Assembly: GCF_964355755.1 (NCBI RefSeq)
Contig: NC_092677.1
Location: 26,508,101 to 26,568,100, forward strand
DNA: 60,000 nt
Source of the DNA: Antedon mediterranea
Taxonomy: Eukaryota > Echinodermata > Crinoidea > Comatulida > Antedonidae
Direction of reading: 5' to 3'
Positions 33,801 to 42,719 of the stretch are shown here, in pieces. Every line of letters begins with the position of its first letter. The stretch's first letter is position 1. The notes below the pieces were generated by a model. That model worked only from the letters and a program-made list of their open reading frames with translations, did not search any database and was not told the origin of the DNA. A program made the position numbers and the translations under genes.

Positions 33801-35556
33801 CTATAGTTCACTATGTCGGTCGGTCGGTCTGTCGGTCTGTCGGTCTGTCGGTCTGTCTGTCGGTCCGGTATCACTATGCATTTTAGCACGCGACTTATGG
33901 CTGTTGGCCTTGTTAAGTTATGTGTCTATCTTATTCGTAATCTGTAATTTTTTTATTTATTTTTTTTAATGTGTTGAAAAACCAATAAAACAAACAAACA
34001 AACAATATATGGGCACATCGCATTTTTTTGTCACATAAAGTTTAATAATGTAGACAGAGCTTAATCAAAATCACCGATCCGTTTTAAATGAAGGAGAGGA
34101 ACATGGGATTCGGGAAGCAAATAAATATACACATTAAAACAGTGTGCGTACGAAAAGTATATAAAGAAAACATCCAGTACCCTCCCAGGATCTACTTTAC
34201 TTACTAGAGCTACTTCCTCAAGTATTGCATGAGCTATCTGAACCATCATTGCAGTTGTTACTATGTTGCTCATCCACATTGATAAGACACAGGATGTCAG
34301 CATCATACCTAGGATCAGACTATGGCATAAAGAGTTGAAATAGTAAGGTTGGGTCAAATAAATGGGCATGGCACTATTGCAAAATAGATACTTTTCTTCC
34401 TTGTACACGATTGTTCGCTTAGCTGTTATGTCAAGATCTTAATGCTTGGTTCTCACTAACGCAACACAAGAACGTCACGCAACGTAAAAGATTTGACCAA
34501 TCGCAAGCGATGGATTATTCGCCCTGTCGCTTGTCTTTGGTCAACCGGCTTGCGTTGCGTTTACGTCATTGCGTTGCCTTGATCATCTTATACGAATTTA
34601 TAGTAAATTTCGAAAGATGAACAGAATTACAAGCATAATCATTTACCATTCGTGTCTGGTGTTTTAAATCTGACCTTTTTTCCCATTTCCATTTTTTATA
34701 TTATTGCAACGTAGGTGCTTTAACCAATCACAAGCGATAGATTATTTGGACTCTTGCTTGTTATTGGTCAACTGCGTCCTTGCATGGCGTCACTAGTGGG
34801 AATCAAGCTTAATTAAGTAACAGTTCTACGTAAAAGTCATATTAAGAATAAATTATGTATTAATAGTGTAATTTGTGATGCTAAACCGTTTTATACTTAC
34901 AATCTTGGCGATGTGCCAATCAGCATAAGTACGCGCAGAGCAATTCTCTTGTGTAGATTGGTCTTCTCAATGGCAGTAGCAATCATCAAATTACCTAGAA
35001 CCAACATGGAGACATCTTTCATGTATTGACTGCCAACCTGCTTTGCCGTAAGGACACCGAACATTGGCAGCAGAAGTGCAGGAAGCAGACCAGTAACAGG
35101 CAAGGCCACGACTTCAGTCGCCCAGTACAGAGACACCACAAAGATGACGTAAGCCGTGTAAGCTTCCTACAAACAAAAGCGGAAATTTTTCTTTCATGTG
35201 GGTGTTAATTTGAAACTTAGAAAGAAATGTTTTAGAGTTTTGTCCGAATTACTTTAAAAACTCTGTCGTATGTGAATGATCATCAAACATCACAGCAGCA
35301 GTAAACTTCAAGTGAACTTCTTTGATTGGGCGTCGATTGACGACGCACAACGGCATTCCGACTACGACACATTTGACTGCGGCGCTCTGTGTCAACTCAA
35401 TGTGCCGCAGCGCATTTAATTGAATAGATGTAAATTTTAACAAATATTGAAAATTACCGATGTCCGAATAATAATTGGAAGTGGTGAAAATAATAGAGGT
35501 ATTGACAAAAGTATGAGGTATCGTCTGCCATTCCACATCCATCTTGTAAAACCCAT
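27872..35556 (-). CDS. SLC13-family (Na+/dicarboxylate-sulfate type) transporter with altered motifs
   Basis: Twelve coding exons (minus): 35458-35556, 34901-35166, 34205-34319, 33452-33510, 32593-32751, 32098-32217, 30323-30421, 30100-30179, 29677-29789, 29203-29364, 28365-28502, 27872-28048. Every junction is GT-AG and in phase; total 528 residues, slightly short for SLC13 because cytoplasmic loops are reduced. Family marks: [70 protein letters not shown]. Multiple membrane helices are evident. The usual SNT, TGTGPN and ATPP motifs are changed (SNI, NNM, TGSAIN, ASPV), so Na+ coupling or substrate may differ. The exact subfamily member is not assigned. The start is ATG 35556 in an exon that begins at 35616; noncoding 5' exons probably lie upstream. 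Acceptors for exons 3 and 7 were chosen by phase and homology. Confidence 0.9.
28595..28773. mobile_element. MITE family B, copy 1
   Basis: Ends AGCTTGGTTCCCACTA and TAGTGGGAACCAAGCT, flanked by TTA on both sides. The interior is a long near-palindrome built from ACGCAACGCAAG and ACCAATCACAAGCGATGG. It lies in intron 10 of the SLC13 gene. Confidence 0.88.
28777..28998. mobile_element. MITE family B, copy 2 (diverged)
   Basis: It starts next to copy 1 with GCTAGCGACGCAACG and ends CACTAGTGGGAACCAAGAT. The interior is different and the left end is damaged. Confidence 0.7.
29501..29653. mobile_element. MITE family B, copy 3
   Basis: Ends AGATTGGTTCCCACTTGG and AAAGTGGGAATCAAGCT. The left flank is TAA and the right flank is TCA. 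It lies in the SLC13 intron between exons 9 and 10. Confidence 0.78.
31335..31560. repeat. 20-bp tandem repeat in SLC13 intron
   Basis: AGATCAGTTTATACTAGTTA recurs, twice near 31340 and four or five times at 31465-31555, with a non-repetitive spacer between. Confidence 0.8.
31757..31849. mobile_element. MITE family A, copy 10 (short form)
   Basis: Both termini are intact (AGCTCTGTCTACACTATCAA and GATAGTGTAGACAGAGCT), but the interior is only about 45 bp and lacks the 21-bp units. Flanks TAA and TTG. Confidence 0.85.
32395..32500. repeat. Dispersed repeat fragment in SLC13 intron
   Basis: AAATTCGGATTAGACCC and CATCCTTACTCTT parallel AAATTTGGATTAAGCCC and CCCTTACTCTT at 10730-10840, suggesting a partial copy of the same SINE-like repeat. 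Confidence 0.35.
33654..34061. mobile_element. MITE family A, copy 11, split by a nested insertion
   Basis: The left part (AGCTATCAAACTAG and GGTAGTGATAAT) and the right part (ATATATGGGCACATC to TAGACAGAGCT) are separated by about 250 bp of foreign DNA, yet the outer flanks still match as TAA. The insert contains a GTCGGTCT microsatellite (33810-33862) and ends in CAATAAAACAAACAAACAA, like a retroposon tail. Confidence 0.75.
33810..33862. repeat. (GTCGGTCT)n microsatellite
   Basis: Short perfect to near-perfect array inside the nested insertion. Confidence 0.9.
34443..34809. mobile_element. MITE family B, copy 4 (long form)
   Basis: Ends TGCTTGGTTCTCACTAACG and CACTAGTGGGAATCAAGCT with matching TAA flanks. 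Two palindromic modules with ACCAATC(A/G)CAAGCGAT are separated by about 130 bp of unrelated AT-rich DNA, so it may be a two-module or interrupted copy. It lies in the SLC13 intron between exons 2 and 3. Confidence 0.78.
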
Positions 35557-35799
35557 GACGTAATTCTTTTTGAGGTAGGCAGTTTTCAGTGGGGCTTCAC
35601 ACAATGTGTTACAGTACTGCAAAATAAAACATTCGATAGAATACATTAAGTTCAGTAGAAAAGTGTTGTAATAGGTATTTGTATTCATACAAAGCAACAG
35701 TTTAGTTGACGACACATGACACATTTTATGAGTGTATTATTTACTATTGTGCTACCATATAAAACCACTTATGCACTATCGCTGAGGCGCGCCCATAAA

Positions 35800-35935
35800 T
35801 GCATTTGTGTTTGTCTTTTCGCGTTTGTGTTTGTCTTTTCGCGTTTTTGTTTGTCTTTTCCGCGTTTCTGTTTGTCTTTTTGCGTTTCTGTTTGTCCTTT
35901 CCGATGAGTATTTGATTTTCCGCATTGTGTTTGTC
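35800..35935. repeat. 20-bp tandem repeat upstream of SLC13 coding start
   Basis: GCGTTTGTGTTTGTCTTTTC is repeated six or seven times with variants. Open frames here reflect the repeat. Confidence 0.85.
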
Positions 35936-35993
35936 TAGTCTGGTCCTCTATAACTGTCCCTACAACATGACAGAACAAGAAATTAGACAAACG

Positions 35994-37990
35994 TCTGTTA
36001 ATATATTGGGTATAGAATCATAATCAACCACTGGAGCGATATCTTGTTAGGCCTACATGTTAAATTCTTAAGCCTATATTTAACGCAAGTTTGGAAAGTA
36101 TCCAAACACCGAGTAGTACCAAAAGATTAGTGAGATTTAATATGTGCCGAACGAGCAAAGACCTTAAGCATAGATTAAGAGGTGGTGGTTTAATTGAGAA
36201 AATGAATGGAATTGAAATTGTTGAAAATTTTCCAAACCAAGTCTGAACAGTAAGAAGCACGGTCTCAACTTTAGGCCCTATTAGCCAGCACTAACAAAAG
36301 GGACTAAATTGCCATAAGAACTTCTCTCAGAAAGATAGCAACTGGAATACGGTGATGAACTCCTTTGAAGTTGTGAACCGTTGACTACAACAAATCACTT
36401 TAAACCAAGACTAGATAACTTGTGGACCAAATCGACCTATGAGTAATTCCCATGAAACCGTAAGAGAGTAGGATTCAGACAATTATTATTGTTAGTTCAA
36501 AATTTACTCCTCTCTATATGGCCTAGTTATAGATCAAAGAGAATATACCTAGAGATTTTGAGAGGAGCAAAGAAAGCTACGGAAAATCTTCTCAGAGGTC
36601 CGATTATGCTTAGTTAATAATAATTATATCAAAATCGTCAAAGTTTCTTGATGACGTCAGTCTTGGTTCATCAATTCTCCCCTCACAAAATAAATTGCGT
36701 GTATAATAGATACACAACAAAGGCACGCACGCGCACAAACCTTTATAATTTGCACTTTTATCATTAATATTTTGCTGATTTTTTTTTTCTGTTGCTGTTC
36801 GGCGCTTAGAGTCGCCGTCCAACATTTTGCGCTATTTAAATTGTATTTTACCATTATGATATAATCTAAACATTATGAAATACGGTGGTTTTTATAGAAC
36901 ATAATTTCCAGTATTACATTATTATCTAATTAAAACTTACGGTCGTGGTTTGATTTTGATCAGATTGCGCATACTAGTTATACCTCGGTGTTAGCTTGGT
37001 TGTCCGACAAACAAAAGAGAATTATGAATCGTCCCTAATCCTAGGCCTATAGGAGATTATTTTTATAAGCATTGAAGTGGATGGTGAGTATAGATGGTGT
37101 TTACGTCATATATACATTACAGCCAATCAGCCGGCCTACCGTTTGTTTATTTTTGGAACATTATGGTAATATGGAAGCTGTAAGAAACATTGAACTTTGA
37201 TGGAAGGTGGTAAATAATATTTATTGAAACTTGATCGATAATTAGGCCTACTTGACACTTGATGCCAGATGTAGGGCTCTGAACTTTTTTTAATAGTTTC
37301 ATCTCGATCATGGTGCCAAATATAGTAGTTTTGGGCTAACTTGATTATTTGGATTGAGTTGCTGAATTTAAAAATGTATAAATGCTAAGTTTTTTTTACC
37401 ACTCCTAGCTTAGTCGCCATTAAGTGTTGGATGTATGCCATTTTGTGATTTTCAATTAATTGAACTCAAACGTTAGGCCCAAAAAAAATCAAATCGAGCT
37501 GGAAACAACTTCTATGAAACAGATACAGATCTCTTGAGCAGCAACGATGAAGTGCCAACGCCTTAACCTCTACTGATTTCGCATTATATATTCCACAAAC
37601 TTGTATTTCATGTTCAAACGTAAATATCTCGGATCCACTCGGGTTCTATTGAATCAGTACTGTAGACAATCTGACAATCATGTTTCAAATTATATATAGA
37701 CCTAGATGTAAATGTGCTATTTTAAGTTTTAAAACTTACCGTCTATAACTCCCGCTGGCCGCAGTGTAATGTCGACTTCACCTATTTATCTAGCGTGGTA
37801 TTTATTTTTTATATAAGATTATTATAAGTTTATCAATTTTTTGGAATAATCTTCCTAAAAGATACTAGCTGAGTATTAATAGATTCCTTGCATACTTTCT
37901 CCGTTCATTGGCTTAAAATATCAAAACATTTTTTTTTAATTGTTGGCACACACACTGGAAACAGTAGTAACAATTCTACTAAAGTTCTAG
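35994..37990. other. AT-rich upstream region of the SLC13 gene, possible noncoding exons
   Basis: No coding exon was found. Two minus-strand consensus donors follow GC-richer segments: near 36942 (ACCGTAAGTTTT) and near 37740 (GACGGTAAGTTTT). Either could end a 5' untranslated exon that splices to the acceptor at 35617. This is inferred only from splice signals. Confidence 0.25.
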
Positions 37991-38000
37991 ATGTATGTTA

Positions 38001-38136
38001 AGCTTGGTTCCCACTAGTGACGCAACGTAAGCAAATGCCCTTCCAATCATTGTGTTTGCCCACGCCAATTATTGGAAGGGCATTTTCTTACGTTGCGTAG
38101 ATTGCGTTAGTTTGCGTCGCTAGTGGGAACCACGCT
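38001..38136. mobile_element. MITE family B, copy 5
   Basis: Ends AGCTTGGTTCCCACTAGTGA and CTAGTGGGAACCACGCT. TTA on the left, TTG on the right. A long internal palindrome centres on GCCCTTCCAAT, different from copy 1. Confidence 0.85.
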
Positions 38137-38139
38137 TTG

Positions 38140-39040
38140 AGATGCCTATTAGGCCTTTATAAGTAAAAGTAAATAACCTTACCTTTCTAGTCCGATCGAA
38201 AATAATTTACAAATCACGGTAAGTAGCTGGCGTGACGTTTTATGTTGGCCTACTCGTTTAGTGAAATTTATATGCTGGTATTTTAAGTTCGATATACGAA
38301 AACGGAATCAATTCGCAATGGTACAAAGTTGATACTCGCACACGCGTCATCACTCGTACGTGCTTATTGCAGTTGTTTTTTATCTTTCATAATAATAACG
38401 CATTTTAGCGCATTAAATTAAAAAACAAAAATCAACAAAAGATCGCCTGAAACGTAAGACAAAGACAATCGAACACCTTGTAGGTTGTCTAATTCTTCAT
38501 AACATGGTTATTCGACACATAAGAATGACAGGAAAAAGGTATAACACAAATTAAAAACTATAAAAATATCTTTATTTGAAACTTAATACACAGTCTACAC
38601 GTATAGTAAAAAATATAACAAAAATATACAAACATCAGAAAATCACGGCTCAACTCGGAATGCATGTACAGAATAAGTATCATTATACACATTTGCACAT
38701 TATAAGTGTAATAAGTATCAACCTACTAATGTACTTTACAATATATCTATTTATTATGGTATGCTAGTATATATAAAACCTATAGAATTAAGACGCACTA
38801 CCATTTGCGTAAATCAACTTCCACCATAAAAAAATGTTAACAAAATGTTGTATTTGCCAATAATTTGGAAAATGAAATCTGTGGGTAGATTATCATGACG
38901 TCAAATTTGTAAATCGGAAGTGTCGATTTTGAGTTTTATCACCGCCTATAAATTTATCAAATCAAACATTAATCAACAAAATGTATTATAAAACTTTATG
39001 TCAGTACGTGAGTAGGTTTGCACGTTGAATACAAGCATTA
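38140..39040. other. AT-rich intergenic DNA, nothing recognised
   Basis: No gene, structured RNA or transposon end could be supported. Confidence 0.4.
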
Positions 39041-39069
39041 ACCTCTGTCTACACTAGTTAGACAGAGCT
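39041..39069. mobile_element. MITE family A, 29-bp minimal remnant
   Basis: ACCTCTGTCTACACTAG is joined directly to TTAGACAGAGCT and flanked by TTA on both sides. Only the outermost terminal repeats remain. Confidence 0.7.
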
Positions 39070-39242
39070 TTAAGCATATGTGACTGGGCTGCTGTTTTGA
39101 GCAGATAATCAGCAGAACTAGCTAGCTCCTAAAACCTCTCACTATTAATATGCAAGGAGTAGTGGTAGTGGATCACATGCAAATACATTTCTTTTTCCTT
39201 GGGTGGTTAAGACTTTTTCAACTATTCAAAATTATATTCTAA

Positions 39243-39380
39243 AGCCCTGTCTGCACTATCAAACTTTATATGTGACAAAAAATGTGATGTGCCCATAATG
39301 GACATGATGTCATATCACTACCATATTTGGGCATATCACACTTTTTTTGTCAAACTAGTTTAATAGTGTAGACAGAACGT
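39243..39380. mobile_element. MITE family A, copy 12, just past CYBA
   Basis: Ends AGCCCTGTCTGCACTATC and AATAGTGTAGACAGAACGT. Left flank TAA. It ends 67 bp from the CYBA stop codon and 58 bp from its poly(A) signal. Confidence 0.82.
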
Positions 39381-39437
39381 TGTTTAATTAAAATACACAA
39401 GTATTTGTGGGAAGGCTCAGATATACATATTGCCTCA

Positions 39438-39443
39438 TTTATT
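39438..39443 (-). terminator. Poly(A) signal of CYBA
   Basis: AATAAA on the minus strand, only 3 nt after the CYBA stop codon. If used, the 3' UTR would be about 20-30 nt. Confidence 0.5.
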
Positions 39444-39446
39444 TAC

Positions 39447-42153
39447 TTAGATATTATTTTTGTCACCATTGGTCACGGCAGCTGCTCGTTCCCCTTTAGC
39501 CTGCGGTGGACGAGGTGGAGGGTTCATCGGTGGCTGCTGAGTCAAAGTCTTCTGTCGTGCGAGGGCGCTTGCACTTTCTGGTTTCCATTCCTCGTTACCA
39601 ATAGCTGCCACAAAATACATAACAGATCCAAAAAATAACGACACTCCACTCATTATAGTTGGTAAACAAAACACAGTTGGCACAGACATTCTGAAATAAT
39701 AAAAACATTTTTTCCATTTATAGTACTTATTTTTTGTTGTACATTTATGACCACATTTGAACAGCAGACCCTGAGGCTGAAGGCAAACTACCAAACTACA
39801 CTGCCATCTTAAACCACTAAACTACTACGGTAGAAACACCATTGGAATTCCTCTATCAAGGGGACACTTTTCTCTCAAATAAATGAGGAGAAATATATAT
39901 CTGAACACTATAGTCAACACTAATCAGTGGATATCCGTATTAAAGGTACACGTTGTTGGGTCACCTTAATAGGGATTTACTTTTTTACTACTTTATTTCC
40001 TGGTAATTTGAAAAAAACATGATCAGATAGAGCATTGAACATAGAAACCCGAGATCGACAGGAAAGGCACTAATCTACAGTGCCATTATCTTTAAGGTTT
40101 ATGAATGAACTGTAATACTGTTATATATTGCTGAGTCAGGATGAATAACAATATAATAGTGACATTAAATAAAGGAGGATGTTAAACAATTTCCTGGTGA
40201 AAGACCTCTGAAAACAAAGCAATGTTATAACATATGCAGAGAATTTCCTTACAAAACACTGTTTAGTATACTGTAGTCTGGCTTCCAGACAAAGTTTTGA
40301 CTTAATATTAGTAAAAAGATAAATATTTTGGCACAGTGGTGTTTCGTGCATATACTACTTGAGCTTGTAAACTGTATGTTCAGACAAAAATCGAAACATT
40401 GACTAGTGGACTAACATAAAAGAGAGAATAAATACAGACTTGGGGGTAATGTTAAAAAAGTATAATGGATTTTTAGAAACACAAACCAGCTAATTCATTA
40501 ATTGAAATCCTAACATCCTTGTAAACTTATATAAAATCAGAGTTGTAATAATTGCAACATGTCAGTAAACCAAGGAATTGCTATACTACAGTAGTAGGCT
40601 AGTGTGTTATCATTATTGACATAATTTCATCAAACATCCACATACAGCACAACTCTTCTTAAAAAAATTTTTTCAATCTTCTATCAACTAAAAGTCGTAG
40701 TTAGTCATGTCTCGGTCACATTCTATGGTCACCGTACAGATAAGCTACTACATCAGTACTTTTATGAATGGATGACTAGTTGGTGACAAGAACGCTAGTT
40801 GGTCATACCCAGTACCGTTTTGATTTTACGATCATTCGGGAAACCACCTCACGACGAAATGATTTAAATATTGTAAATGGAATTTTACTTACAGTAAATA
40901 TAGAACAAATCGAATAAAATAATTTCTACCAAGAGGGCCTAAGAAATCAACAATTGGTGAGATTTTATCCTGGAATCTGAAAAAAGAAAATATATTTTAT
41001 TTATAATTTCTGATGATTTTCTATATATAAATAATACTTTAGTTAAAATCATCATTCATCCAACAACCATGCTTTTTAAAAATATTATTTGTACCACTTA
41101 ATTTTAAAGAAATACTTTGTGCATCCATGTACCTTCTTGGAACTACTTTTCCATTTATTCTTGTTCCTCTTGGATATTCCAATAGCGTCACAAATACACC
41201 AGCAGCTCTAACCAGATAAAATGTTAAGTAGAATACTTAAATCTATCTACTGTAGCACCTACTAGGGGTGAGAGTGAGTGGGTGGCCAAGCAGTGGAACC
41301 GTAATTACGTAGCCATAGCATCGGCAGGGGTTCGAGGCTCACTCACTCCATGGTTCTGGGATAAGGACTATAAACCGTAGGTCCAGTGTACACAACTAGC
41401 CCGTGTGCACTTTAAAGAGACAAGTAGGGGGTTACCCCGGTGTACTGTATTAGTACATCACAGCCACTGATCACCAAATGGGTCTGGGAGACCAGTCTTT
41501 GACTGAAGAGGTTACCCAGTATAAATATATATTTCAATCAATTCTACTTCCAAAATAAATTATCTTCAGAATGAATAAAATTGAGGTGGAAAGAGACATC
41601 CGTTTGCTCATACAAATTGTGTTAAATTTTCAGTTTTTATTGAGTTTGTGTTTTTATTGAGTTTGTGGATGTGATGAATTAGTTATAGATTTTAAACATT
41701 TATTAAGAGTCTTAAATATTTATATGCAAGTCATCAAATATATGGACATACAAATTAGACAAAGTGCATAAGACACAAACACACGGGCAATCTGAAAGGC
41801 AGAAATTTCAACAAAACAGTTCAGCTCAAGGAAAGATAAGAATCAATTTCTTTACAAAAACAAGTATTTTTCTCCAAACACAAAGGATACATGCTATAAT
41901 ATGCGAATTCCTTTCCAGAAAAATCAAATGCACCTACAATTCCACCCATCACCAAAACTGTAAAAAACCATATAAATTAAAATGTGTTTATTGCAAAATG
42001 ATATACAAAAGAACATACAAATATAAAGGTATTCATTCTTTAAACAGCCAATTACCATTACCAGAGTCTAGGCCTACCATACTTACGGATTCCACTGACA
42101 AATGCGTGCTCATTGGCCCACATAGCCCACTCCCATTTCATCATTCCCCCCAT
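39447..42153 (-). CDS. CYBA: Cytochrome b-245 light chain (p22phox), NADPH oxidase subunit
   Basis: Five exons (minus): 42087-42153, 41891-41957, 41133-41207, 40893-40976, 39447-39690. All are GT-AG with consistent phases; 178 residues. It starts MGGMMKWEWAMWANEHAF, close to the vertebrate p22phox N terminus. LLVMGGIVGAF, AAGVFVTLLEYPRGTR, FLGPLGRNYFIRFVLYLL and MYFVAAIGNEEWKP follow in the expected order. The C-terminal tail has the proline-rich PPMNPPPRPP, which in vertebrates binds the SH3 domains of p47phox. The protein is a membrane partner of NOX catalytic subunits, stabilising them and docking cytosolic activators to make superoxide. The second ATG (codon 4) is an alternative start. 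It is divergent from CDT1 with 566 bp between start codons. Confidence 0.96.
41265..41525 (+). mobile_element. tRNA-derived SINE in CYBA intron 2
   Basis: Box A-like TGGCCAAGCAGTGG and box B-like GGTTCGAGGCTC lie about 40 bp apart. The body contains GGGTTACCCCGGTGTACTG, and the 3' end is AT-rich. It has the same arrangement as the minus-strand element at 10740-11015. Confidence 0.65.
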
Positions 42154-42646
42154 CTTTTTCTGTAAACTGACCGAGAAACTCAACTAAAAAGTTAAAACTA
42201 AGAACACTATTAGAAGGCAGCAATTTATGTTTTGGTGAAAGTACGTTCTCCGGACTGTCGTGTACTATTAATGCTAGCTAACAGCAACATAAAAAGTAAC
42301 AACAGCTTAGAAAAACGTAATCTTTTCCTGAAGATTACTCTATTGTATTGATTGTATTGAACACAAATCCTCCTACTTCCGCGTTCCAGTTTTGACCTTT
42401 GACCGTATCAGAGCATTTAAATCTATCCAGACGGTTCCATTCTAGATAGGAGAATAATATACTAAATAAGCCAATTGTGGATAACTAATGGATTAGTAAA
42501 ACTAATTATATCTGATAGGATAAATACAAAATTATATGTACTTATAAAATAAATATAATGTTGACTGTTTTTTTTTGTGTATAATGTATAGGCAAATGTG
42601 TTTGTTTCATGAGTCTTTATATTATGCATTGGACTAGTCTAAAAAG

Positions 42647-42667
42647 CACGTGACCGACTCGCGCGAA
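42647..42667. promoter_or_regulatory. E-box and E2F-like site in the CYBA-CDT1 promoter
   Basis: CACGTGAC at 42647-42654 is followed by CTCGCGCGAA at 42658-42667, an E2F-like motif on the reverse strand. They lie about 55 bp upstream of the CDT1 start codon. CDT1 is a known E2F target in animals. Use of these sites is inferred. Confidence 0.4.
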
Positions 42668-42719
42668 CTTTGGGATAACAAAACACAAGTTGACGAGAGT
42701 ATAGGAAGTGTTGCACAAA

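Noticed and set aside
39405-39638. 77-residue plus-strand frame
   Set aside because: Antisense shadow of the last CYBA exon.
41764-42165. 133-residue plus-strand frame
   Set aside because: It is antisense to CYBA exons 1 and 2 and has no recognisable domain.
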